Assembly (NCBI RefSeq): GCF_003990725.2
Contig: NZ_CP030064.1
Span: 310,001-374,000, forward strand
DNA length: 64,000 nt
From: Halorubrum sp. PV6
GTDB taxonomy: Archaea > Halobacteriota > Halobacteria > Halobacteriales > Haloferacaceae
Direction of reading: 5' to 3'
Position numbers and translations under genes: made by a program. Positions 35,847-44,094 of this stretch are shown here, piece by piece. The notes under the pieces are model-generated. The model was not told the origin of the DNA. It ran no database searches and saw only the letters and a program-made list of their open reading frames with translations. Numbering within the stretch: position 1 is the first letter of the stretch; each line of letters starts with the position of its first letter.

Positions 35847-36260
35847 CTACCGCTCGCGTTCGAGTTCGCGCTCGATGTCGTCGGCCGGTTCGGCCTCCAA
35901 CTCCGCTTCGATCCGGCGTTCGAACTCCGCTTCGCTGATCTGCCCTTCGACGTACTGGCGGCGGAGCCGGTCTTGGCGACTCTCCGCGGCGTCGCCCGGC
36001 GACTCCGACACCGACCCCGGTCCCGACCGCGACCCGCCGAGCGACTCCCTCGCGCGCTCGTCCCCCTCGCCGCCGAAGATCCACGATCCGGCTTTATAAG
36101 CGACGTAGACGATCCCGACGAGGACGGCGAGCGAGACGATCCCGGAGACGATCGCCCACGCGAGACTCACGAGCGCCGACACGACCGAGACGACGATGCT
36201 GACGCCGATCAGGATCGCGACCGCGACGGCGCCGTAGTAGAGCGCCTTCTTGAGAGCCAT
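35847..36260 (-). CDS. Membrane protein with C-terminal SHOCT domain
   Basis: 137 aa from the ATG at 36260 (MALKKALYYG); upstream in-frame reading is not typical protein. Two adjacent membrane segments (about 8-60) are followed by a Gly/Ser/Asp-rich linker and a SHOCT domain (RLRRQYVEGQISEAEFERRI, about 104-125) of the kind found at the ends of many bacterial and archaeal membrane proteins. Role unknown; SHOCT is thought to mediate interactions. A minus-strand TATTTGC box (36286-36292) fits the start. Confidence 0.8.
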   Translation of the reverse strand: MALKKALYYGAVAVAILIGVSIVVSVVSALVSLAWAIVSGIVSLAVLVGIVYVAYKAGSWIFGGEGDERARESLGGSRSGPGSVSESPGDAAESRQDRLRRQYVEGQISEAEFERRIEAELEAEPADDIERELERER

Positions 36261-36384
36261 CGACCGGATATGACGCGTCGGGGCGCAAATACCTTCTCCC
36301 GGTGGCGTCGGCGGCGCGCTCGCCGAGCCCACGCCGGCTCGACGACGCCTCGACCGGCGCTGAGACCCTCGCACCGTCAGAAGA

Positions 36385-36390
36385 CTTATT
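36385..36390 (+). promoter_or_regulatory. TATA-like box placing transcription at the leader ORF
   Basis: CTTATT, in GAAGACTTATTCGG, centres about 29 bp before the ATG at 36417. The message would therefore start at or next to that ATG, well before the main gene's GTG at 36479. Confidence 0.5.
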
Positions 36391-36416
36391 CGGCGCTGCG
36401 GTCGTGTGCTACTGCA

Positions 36417-36482
36417 ATGCATTCGGCTCCACGGGTTTCGACAGCGAGCCCCCGAACGGACGGACCGGAGGCCCGTCAGTGA
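36417..36482 (+). CDS. Possible 21-aa leader peptide ORF coupled to the next gene
   Basis: ATG at 36417 to TGA at 36480-36482 encodes MHSAPRVSTASPRTDGPEAR plus one Gln. Its stop overlaps the GTG start of the Tat lipoprotein gene (GTGA), and its ATG lies at the transcript start predicted from the TATA-like box. It may be a translated leader needed for, or controlling, translation of the main gene. Alternatively it may be a chance frame in a 62-nt leader. The peptide has no family. Confidence 0.4.
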   Translation: MHSAPRVSTASPRTDGPEARQ

Positions 36483-38743
36483 CCGATCCCGTCGATGCCG
36501 TCGCGGAGCGTGCCGGCTCCGGCGTCGACCGCCGAACGATTCTCGGCGCGCTCGCGGGGGCCGGGAGCGCCGCGCTCGCCGGGTGCGGTTCCGATTCGGG
36601 GCCCGGTTCCGACCCGGATACCGACTCCGCTTCGGATACCGACTCCGACTCCGACTCGACGCCGGACGACGCCGAGACGCGCGCCCTCGACGCGGAGCGG
36701 CTCGACGAACTCGCGGCTCGGTTCGCGCCCACCCTGTACTTCGACGCCGCGGAGCCGTGGTTCCCGACCGACCCGCGCCCGTACGCGACGGAAGAAGACG
36801 GCGAGACGGTCGTCGACGGGTTCGCCGCGTTCGACGGCTACCACGAGCGGTACGACGCGGCCGGCGAGCCGCCGGACCCGACCGTCTTCTACAACGGCGT
36901 CCGATACGCGAACTCGCCGCTCGCGGTCGTCCAGTTCTGGTTGTACTCGGCGTTCGACCAGTTCACGACCAACTTCCACTGGCACGACTGGGAGGTCCTC
37001 CACGTGTTCGTCGACCTCGACACCGGCGACCCGCAGCTGTACGTCGCCAGCTCGCACTCCCGGAGCGTGCCGAACAACGAGTTCCTCGACCCCGACCCGG
37101 AGACGGTTCCGCGGATCCTCACCGAACTCGGCTCGCACTCCAGCACCCTCTCCGTCAACGAGGTCCCCGACCGCTTCCGCCGGGTCGGCCAGGACGAGCT
37201 ACTCGCGGACATCACGAACACGACGATAGACACCGTCGAGGACCTGTTGGGCATCCCCATCGCGTACGGGCTCCCCCGCGACGAGGGGATGCGACTGCCG
37301 TTCGTCGTGCCCGAGTACGAGGGAGCGCCGATCTACGACCACCCGGACCTCCCGTCGGTCTCGGCCGACTCCCTGATCGACGACGCGCTCGCCATCCGGT
37401 CGCTCGACGCCCTCGCGTCGCCTCCGACCGACCTTCCCCTCCGGGAGACCGGCGTCGCCTTCCACCACGCCGAGCGCGACGACCCGGTCGCAGCCGAGAC
37501 GGCCGACTCCGTGATCGCCTACGATCTCGTCGAGAGCGCGGCGCTCGAACACATCTCCGCGTTCACCGGCCCGCAGCTCAGCTTCGAGTTCGCGGTCCCC
37601 GAGGCGGTCGAAAACGCCGTCGCCGGCCACATCACGACCACCGGCGTCCCGTGGGACCAGCCCCGCTACGAGAACCCCGCCCTCGACGTGAGCGCGGGCA
37701 ACCACCGCTCGGAGCTCGCCGACCGATACGGTGCTATCGCCGAGCGGGAGTCGTTCGCTGACGCGGCGGCAGATCGATTCGACGGCGTCGTCGCCCGCGT
37801 CACCCGCGCGGTCGAGACCGACGAGGCGCCGGACGGCGAGGGGCTGACCACGACCGACGCCGTCACCGAGTCGGTCGTGTTGATCGAAAGCGACCCCGAG
37901 GCGATTCCCACGTTCGGCGGCGGTGTCGCCGTCGCGAACGGGGTCCCGCCGGGCGATCACCGCCTTACCGTCAACGGCGCGGGACAGGCCCCCCACAGCG
38001 AGACGCTCACCGTCGCCGCGGACGAGCCTGTGACGGCCGCCGGCGTCGAGGCAGAAATCCCCCTCGTCGCCCGCGAGAACGCGCAGAAAGTGGAGATATC
38101 TGACGCCGAAACCGACACCGACGTGACCCGGACCGCCATCGAGGATGACTTCGCCGGCCGGATCTACGAGTCGGCGGTCGAGGGGAGCGACGCTGTGTAC
38201 GTCCACGCCGGCGGCGCCTACACGACCGAAGTGCGCGACGCTGACGACGAAATCGGCGCGTACCGGGTCAACCCGAAGCCGCCGGGTGCGGGGGGAGACG
38301 ACGGGAACGACGGCGACGACGGCGACGCCGAGCCCGCCCCAATTCGGATCGAGCGCCCGGAGACCGGGGCGGCCTCTCTCGCCGACTACGTCGCCGACGT
38401 GGCCGAGGAGACGCGGGCCGCGGTCGCGGCCGCGGCGCAGGAGGGCGGCGGTGCGAACGGAAACGGCGGCTCTGGGGGCCCCTCGAACGCGGTCAACGGT
38501 CTCGAACGCGCCCTCGCCGCCGCCGTCGACGCCGCGGAACGGGCGGCTGAACGGGCCCGCGAGGGCGACGGCGCGGGCACCGAGCGCCAACTGGCGAACG
38601 TGTTGGACCGAATCGCCCGCATCGAAGAGCGCATCGCGGCGGCCCGCGAGGGGCTCCCGCCCGGTCTCGCGAACGCCGCCGGGAAACGAGTCGAACAGGC
38701 GACGCGGCGCGTCGAGCAGGCGCAAAACGCCAAGAAACTGTAG
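36479..38743 (+). CDS. Large Tat-exported lipoprotein with VPS62/NLP-like domain
   Basis: 754 aa from a GTG at 36479, which has GGAGG (36467-36471) seven bases upstream and overlaps the leader ORF stop. Twin arginines (R18-R19, VDRRTILGAL), a hydrophobic run and lipobox LAGC (C36) predict Tat export and lipid anchoring. After an Asp/Ser linker (40-64), residues about 80-260 look like the VPS62/DUF946 type domain (FAPTLYFDAAEPWFPTD), with FHWHDWEVLHVFVD (H167, H169, D170, W171, E172) resembling the GHRHDWE metal motif of NPP1 necrosis-inducing proteins. Residues about 440-610 may form carrier or surface-interaction beta domains. The C-terminal 130 residues are Ala/Arg/Glu-rich coiled-coil helix. 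Function unknown. Confidence 0.75.
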   Translation: MTDPVDAVAERAGSGVDRRTILGALAGAGSAALAGCGSDSGPGSDPDTDSASDTDSDSDSTPDDAETRALDAERLDELAARFAPTLYFDAAEPWFPTDPRPYATEEDGETVVDGFAAFDGYHERYDAAGEPPDPTVFYNGVRYANSPLAVVQFWLYSAFDQFTTNFHWHDWEVLHVFVDLDTGDPQLYVASSHSRSVPNNEFLDPDPETVPRILTELGSHSSTLSVNEVPDRFRRVGQDELLADITNTTIDTVEDLLGIPIAYGLPRDEGMRLPFVVPEYEGAPIYDHPDLPSVSADSLIDDALAIRSLDALASPPTDLPLRETGVAFHHAERDDPVAAETADSVIAYDLVESAALEHISAFTGPQLSFEFAVPEAVENAVAGHITTTGVPWDQPRYENPALDVSAGNHRSELADRYGAIAERESFADAAADRFDGVVARVTRAVETDEAPDGEGLTTTDAVTESVVLIESDPEAIPTFGGGVAVANGVPPGDHRLTVNGAGQAPHSETLTVAADEPVTAAGVEAEIPLVARENAQKVEISDAETDTDVTRTAIEDDFAGRIYESAVEGSDAVYVHAGGAYTTEVRDADDEIGAYRVNPKPPGAGGDDGNDGDDGDAEPAPIRIERPETGAASLADYVADVAEETRAAVAAAAQEGGGANGNGGSGGPSNAVNGLERALAAAVDAAERAAERAREGDGAGTERQLANVLDRIARIEERIAAAREGLPPGLANAAGKRVEQATRRVEQAQNAKKL

Positions 38744-38890
38744 GCCGGTCGCTGCGCTCCTTTTAAACCGGCCTGCGCGCCGATGCCGGACGCGCCTTTC
38801 ACCTTCGCCTGCCGCCCGCTGACGGGCGACACGCGCCATCACGGGATGGAAAACTATACGACGCCGACCCCACCACGGGTATATAAGCAG

Positions 38891-41569
38891 ATGTCTCAGG
38901 AGGGTTACGACCACACAGCGGTCGAGAAACGCTGGCAGGAGGCGTGGGACGACGCCTCGGTGTATCGCACGCCGGACGAGGTGGACGACCCCACCTACGT
39001 GCTGGGGATGTACCCGTACCCGTCCGGGAAGCTCCACATGGGCCACGTCCGAAACTACACCATCACGGACGCGTACGCCCGCTATCGCCGGATGCGCGGC
39101 GACGACGTGCTCCACCCGATGGGGTGGGACGCGTTCGGGCTCCCGGCCGAAAACGCCGCGAAAGAGCGCGACACCAACCCCCGAGACTGGACGTTCGACT
39201 GCATCGACACGATGCGCGGGCAGATGCAGTCGATGGGGTTCGGCTACGACTGGGATCGCGAGGTCACCACCTGCACCCCCGAGTACTACCAGTGGAACCA
39301 GTGGCTGTTCCGCCGCTTCCACGAGGCGGGGCTCGTCGAGCGCCGCGACGCCGAGGTGAACTGGTGTCCCTCCTGTGAGACCGTCCTCGCCGACGAGCAG
39401 GTCGAGGGCGACGACGAGCTGTGCTGGCGCTGTGACACCCCCGTCGAGACCCGCGATCTGGACCAGTGGTTCCTCGAGATCACCGAGTACGCCGACGAAC
39501 TCCTCGACGCCATCGACGGGCTGGAGGGCTGGCCCGACTCGGTCCGACAGATGCAGCGCAACTGGATCGGCCGCCAGTACGGGACGACGCTGGAGTTCAC
39601 CGTCTCCGATCACGGCCCGGTCGAGGCGTTCACCACCCGCGTCGACACCATCCACGGGGCGACGTTCTTCGCGCTCGCGCCCGACCACCCGATCAGCCAG
39701 TCGGTGGCCGACGCGGACCCCGAGGTGCGCCGGTTCATCGAGGAGGAGGCCGACCCCGAGGGCGACGAGCCGAACGGCGTCGCCACCGACCTCACCGCCA
39801 CCAACCCCGCCACGGGCGAGGAGATACCCGTCTTCGTCGCCGACTTCGTCCTCTCCGACGTGGGGACGGGCGCGCTGATGGCGGTCCCCGGCCACGACGA
39901 GCGCGACCACGCGTTCGCCCAGAAGATGGGCGTCGACATCGAGCCCGTGATCGCCCCCGAGCCCGACGACTGGGACGGCGAGACGCTCCCCGACGCCCCC
40001 GACGTGAGCGAGGCGGCGTTCACCGACGACGGCGTCGTGATCAACTCCGGCGAGTACAGCGGCCTCGACAGCGAGACCGCCCGCGAACGTCTCACCGAAG
40101 ACATCGACAGCGCCGAGCTGACCACCCAGTACCGCCTGCGCGACTGGGGCATCTCCCGCCAGCGCTACTGGGGGACCCCGATTCCGGTCGTCCACTGCGA
40201 CGACTGCGGCTCGGTGCTGGTGCCCGAAGACGACCTGCCGGTCGAACTGCCGGAGTTCATCAACACGACCGGGAACCCGCTCGACGCGGCCGACGAGTGG
40301 AAGGCGACGACCTGTCCGGACTGCGGCGGCCCGGCCACCCGCGAGACCGACACGATGGACACGTTCGTCGACTCCTCGTGGTACTTCCTGCGCTACGTTT
40401 CGCCCGGTTCCGCGGACGTGCCCTTCGATCTGGACCGCGCGAACGACTGGATGCCGGTCGATCAGTACGTGGGCGGCATCGAACACGCCGTGATGCACCT
40501 GCTGTACTCGCGGTTCGTGACCAAGGTGTTGGCCGACGAGGAGCAGTTGGACCACCGCGAGCCGTTCACGAACCTGCTGGCGCAGGGGATGGTCCAGTTG
40601 GGGGGCGAGAAGATGTCCAAATCGAAGGGGAACACCGTCTCTCCGCAGCGAATCGTCGACGAGTACGGCGCCGACACGGCCCGGCTGTTCATGATGCAGG
40701 CCGCCCAGCCCGAGCGCGACTTCGACTGGTCCGAGGAGGGGGTCAAATCGACGCATCGCTTCCTCGCGCGGCTGACGGAGCTCGTCGAGGCGTACGCGGT
40801 CGGGGAGGTCGCGCTCGCTGGCGACGCCAACGACGCCGACCGCGACACCATCGACGACTACGTCGCCGACGAGATCGACGCCGCGGTCGCCATCGCCGGC
40901 GGGGAGTACGACGACCTGACCTTCAACGTCGCCCTCCGCGAGGCCCAGGACCTCGTGGGGACGCTCCGGAGCTATCGGGGCCACGCCGACCCGCACCCGG
41001 AGACGTACGAGCGCGGGCTCGACGCGGCCGTTCGGCTGCTCGCCCCGGTCGTCCCGCACCTCGCCGAAGAGCTGTGGGAGACGCTCGGACGCGACGGGTT
41101 CGTCGTCGACGCCGACTGGCCGACCGCGACGGTCGACCGCCAGACGGTCGATCGGCGTCGCCGGCTGGTCGCGAACACCCGCGAGGACGTGCGCGATATC
41201 GTCGATGTCGCGGGGATCGACGACCCCGAGCAGATCGACGTGGTCGTCGCGCCGGACTGGAAGTACGACGCGCTCGAACTCGCGATCGACAGCGACGCCG
41301 ACAACCTCATCTCCGAGCTGATGCAGGAGTCGCACATCCGCGAGCAGGGCGACGCCGCCGCCTCGTACGGACAGGACCTGCAGGCGAACCGCGAGGCGCT
41401 CCAGTACACCCTCTCCGGCGACGCGGAGTACGCCGCGCTTCGCGCGGCCTCGTGGCTGATCGAACGCGAGTTCGACGCTCCGGTCAGCGTCGAGCGCGCG
41501 GCCGACGCCGACGAGTCGGTGGTCCGGAAGGCCGAACCCGGCCGGCCGGCGATCGACATCACCGAGTAG
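38891..41569 (+). CDS. leuS: Leucyl-tRNA synthetase
   Basis: 892 aa class I synthetase. HMGH at 49-52 (SGKLHMGHVRNYT), KMSKS at 574-578 (GEKMSKSKGNTVSP), a CP1 editing domain in the middle and a zinc-type CxxC (DDCGS / CPDCGG) region. Start at ATG 38891 (MSQEGYDHTAVEKRWQEAW); upstream ATGs at 38846 and 38783 give atypical leaders. GGTATATAAG sits only 11 bp before the ATG, so the functional TATA box may instead be AACTATACG near 38850. Overall layout is of the bacterial-like LeuRS type that several haloarchaea carry. Confidence 0.95.
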   Translation: MSQEGYDHTAVEKRWQEAWDDASVYRTPDEVDDPTYVLGMYPYPSGKLHMGHVRNYTITDAYARYRRMRGDDVLHPMGWDAFGLPAENAAKERDTNPRDWTFDCIDTMRGQMQSMGFGYDWDREVTTCTPEYYQWNQWLFRRFHEAGLVERRDAEVNWCPSCETVLADEQVEGDDELCWRCDTPVETRDLDQWFLEITEYADELLDAIDGLEGWPDSVRQMQRNWIGRQYGTTLEFTVSDHGPVEAFTTRVDTIHGATFFALAPDHPISQSVADADPEVRRFIEEEADPEGDEPNGVATDLTATNPATGEEIPVFVADFVLSDVGTGALMAVPGHDERDHAFAQKMGVDIEPVIAPEPDDWDGETLPDAPDVSEAAFTDDGVVINSGEYSGLDSETARERLTEDIDSAELTTQYRLRDWGISRQRYWGTPIPVVHCDDCGSVLVPEDDLPVELPEFINTTGNPLDAADEWKATTCPDCGGPATRETDTMDTFVDSSWYFLRYVSPGSADVPFDLDRANDWMPVDQYVGGIEHAVMHLLYSRFVTKVLADEEQLDHREPFTNLLAQGMVQLGGEKMSKSKGNTVSPQRIVDEYGADTARLFMMQAAQPERDFDWSEEGVKSTHRFLARLTELVEAYAVGEVALAGDANDADRDTIDDYVADEIDAAVAIAGGEYDDLTFNVALREAQDLVGTLRSYRGHADPHPETYERGLDAAVRLLAPVVPHLAEELWETLGRDGFVVDADWPTATVDRQTVDRRRRLVANTREDVRDIVDVAGIDDPEQIDVVVAPDWKYDALELAIDSDADNLISELMQESHIREQGDAAASYGQDLQANREALQYTLSGDAEYAALRAASWLIEREFDAPVSVERAADADESVVRKAEPGRPAIDITE

Positions 41570-41662
41570 CGGCTCGGACGCCTTTTCGCCGGGTTCGCGG
41601 CCCGGAAGCGCTTACCCGATGGCGCGGTGACGGAGCGCTCGCAGGGTTCCCGATCGGAAGTG

Positions 41663-41669
41663 CTTATAT
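41663..41669 (+). promoter_or_regulatory. TATA-like box of the PAS histidine kinase
   Basis: CTTATAT, after the purine run CGGAAGTG (BRE-like), ends 22 bp before the ATG at 41692. Leaderless expression is likely. Confidence 0.6.
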
Positions 41670-41691
41670 TTCGACTCGCTAATTCGTCCGT

Positions 41692-43953
41692 ATGGACAGT
41701 TGGCGGGAGCCAAACTCGGTACCCGACCCCGCGGTCGGCGACGAGGACCGAGGCATCTACGAGACGGTCTTCTGTGAGATGGAAGACGCCGTCTTCCTCA
41801 TCGATGTCGAGGGCGACGCCGAGGAGCCGGTCTTTCGCTTCCGACGGACGAACGCGTCGCACCAACGGCTCACCGGTATCTCGCTGGAGGAGATTCGCGG
41901 CAAGACGCCGCGGGAACTGCTGGGCGACGAGCAGGGGGCGGCGGTCGAAGCGAACTACCGCCGCTGTGTCGAGCGCCGCGAGACGATCGAGTACGAGGAG
42001 TCGCTCGCGCTGCCCGGCGGCCGGCGGGAGTGGGATACCCGGCTGACCCCGATCATGGAGGACGGCTCGGTGGCGGGGGTCGTCGGCGTCGCTCGCGACA
42101 TCACGGAACAGAAGGCCCGAGAGCGAACGATCCAGCGGATCAAAGACCGACTCGAACTCGCGGTGGAGGGCGCACAGATCGGCGTCTGGGACTGGGACAT
42201 GACCACAGACGAGGTCGAGTTCAACGACCAGTGGGCGGAGATGCTCGGCCACTCGCTCGACGAGATTGAGCCGCACCTCGACGCGTGGGAGCGGCGCGTC
42301 CACCCCGAGGACCTCGAAGCGGTCGAGGACGCCCTCTCGGCCCACATGGCCGGCGAGACCGAGTACTACGAGGCGGAACACCGGATGCGGACCGCGTCGG
42401 GCGGGTGGAAGTGGATCCGCGACGTCGGGAAGGTCGTCGAGCGCGACGCGGACGGCGAGCCGGTCCGGGGGGTCGGCATCCACCTCGACATCGACGACCG
42501 GAAGCGCCGGGAGCGGGAGTTGGAACGCACCCGCACGCTCATCGAGCAGACCCAAGAGAGCGCGTCGATCGGCTGGTGGGAGGTCGATCTGGTCGACGAG
42601 TCGCTCACGTGGAGCGACGAGGTGTACCACATCCACGAGGTGCCGACGGACGAGTCGGTCGACGTCGCCGACGGGATCGCCTTTTACCACCCGGACGACC
42701 GCGACGTCATCGAGGACGCCTTCGACCGCCTGGTCGCGGACGGCGAGTCGTACGACCTCGAACTCCGGATCGTCACGGCGGCGGACCGGGTTCGGTGGGT
42801 CAGAACGATCGCCGACCCGCGGTTCGACGACGCGGGGAACGTCGTCGGTGCGCTGGGGCTGTTCCAGGACATCACCGAGCGGAAGGAGTACGAAATGGCC
42901 CTCGAATCGACCCGCGAGGAGCTCCGGCAGATCATCGACCTCGTGCCCGACCTCGTCTTCGTGAAGAACCGCGAGGGGGAGTACCTCCTGGCGAACGAGG
43001 CGACCGCGGGGGCGTACGGGAAGACGCCGGCGGAGATCGAGGGCAAGTCGGAGGCGGAGATCATTCCCGACCGCGACGACTCCGAGGAGTTTCGACAGGA
43101 CGATCTCGCCGTGATCGAGTCGGGCGAGCCGAAGGAGATTCCGGAGGAGACGCTCACCACGGCGACCGGGGAGACGCGCATCCTGCAGACGGTGAAGATC
43201 CCCTACAAAATATCGGAAACGGACGAAGACGCCGTCTTGGGGTACGCCCGCGACGTGACCGAACTCAAGGAGTACGAGCGGACGCTCGAAGAGCAGCGGG
43301 ACAGCCTCAAACTGCTGAATCAGGTCGTTCGCCACGACATCCGGAACCAGCTGATGGTCGTCGAGTCGTACACCGAACTGCTCGAAGAGCTGCTCTCCGA
43401 CGACCGGAGCCGGACGTACGCCCAAACGGTCAAAGGCGCCGCGAGACAGGCGATAGACATCACGGAGACGGCCAAAGACGTCACCGACGTGCTGCTCCGG
43501 GTCGACGCCGACCGCTCGCCGATGAGCCTCCGGACCGAACTCACCGGACAGATCGAGAGCGTCCAGTCCGATCAGGACCGCGTGGCGATCTCGGTCGACG
43601 GGTCGATCCCCGACGTGACCGTGCTGGCCGACGACCTGCTGGAGGCGGTGTTCCGAAACCTGCTGACGAACGCGGTCGTCCACAACGACAAGGAGGTCGC
43701 CGAGGTCTCGGTCGCGGCCGGCGTCTCCGAGGGCACGGTGCGCGTGTCGATCGCGGACAACGGCCCCGGCATCGCCGACGACCACAAAGAACAGATATTC
43801 CAGGAGGGCGAGAAGGGCCTCGAAAGCGGCGGGACGGGGGTCGGGCTGTACCTCGTCAAGACGCTCGTCGACAAGTACGGCGGCGACGTGTGGGTCGAAG
43901 ACAACGAGCCGACCGGCTGCGTGTTCGTCGTCGAACTCCCGGTCGCCGAGTGA
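41692..43953 (+). CDS. Multi-PAS sensor histidine kinase
   Basis: 753 aa, soluble, with no membrane segment. Four PAS domains can be placed at about 25-135, 155-275, 290-395 and 400-515, each ending in a DITEQ / DIDDRK / DITERKEY / DVTELKEY linker. HisKA follows, with phosphoacceptor H548 in VVRHDIRNQL, then HATPase_c with N box NLLTNAVVHN, G1 DNGPGIAD and G2 GGTGVGLYLVKTLVD. It should sense an intracellular cue (redox, light or a small ligand) and phosphorylate an unlinked response regulator; none is adjacent. Haloarchaeal orphan kinases of this layout are numerous. Confidence 0.9.
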   Translation: MDSWREPNSVPDPAVGDEDRGIYETVFCEMEDAVFLIDVEGDAEEPVFRFRRTNASHQRLTGISLEEIRGKTPRELLGDEQGAAVEANYRRCVERRETIEYEESLALPGGRREWDTRLTPIMEDGSVAGVVGVARDITEQKARERTIQRIKDRLELAVEGAQIGVWDWDMTTDEVEFNDQWAEMLGHSLDEIEPHLDAWERRVHPEDLEAVEDALSAHMAGETEYYEAEHRMRTASGGWKWIRDVGKVVERDADGEPVRGVGIHLDIDDRKRRERELERTRTLIEQTQESASIGWWEVDLVDESLTWSDEVYHIHEVPTDESVDVADGIAFYHPDDRDVIEDAFDRLVADGESYDLELRIVTAADRVRWVRTIADPRFDDAGNVVGALGLFQDITERKEYEMALESTREELRQIIDLVPDLVFVKNREGEYLLANEATAGAYGKTPAEIEGKSEAEIIPDRDDSEEFRQDDLAVIESGEPKEIPEETLTTATGETRILQTVKIPYKISETDEDAVLGYARDVTELKEYERTLEEQRDSLKLLNQVVRHDIRNQLMVVESYTELLEELLSDDRSRTYAQTVKGAARQAIDITETAKDVTDVLLRVDADRSPMSLRTELTGQIESVQSDQDRVAISVDGSIPDVTVLADDLLEAVFRNLLTNAVVHNDKEVAEVSVAAGVSEGTVRVSIADNGPGIADDHKEQIFQEGEKGLESGGTGVGLYLVKTLVDKYGGDVWVEDNEPTGCVFVVELPVAE

Positions 43954-44094
43954 GACCGCGGCCGCCGGCGCGCCCGCTCTGCGGTACCGGTCCTTTTTAA
44001 ATGACCGCCCGCTTCCGGCACCGGCCGTCGACGCTCGGATCTCGCGTAGCGACGGGCTTAATCGGCCGTGTGCCCAACCTCCGACGATCACCGT

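Noticed and set aside
37199-41335. A 1378-codon open frame on the minus strand
   Set aside because: It is antisense to the lipoprotein gene and leuS. No recognisable motif; a by-product of high GC and rare stop codons.
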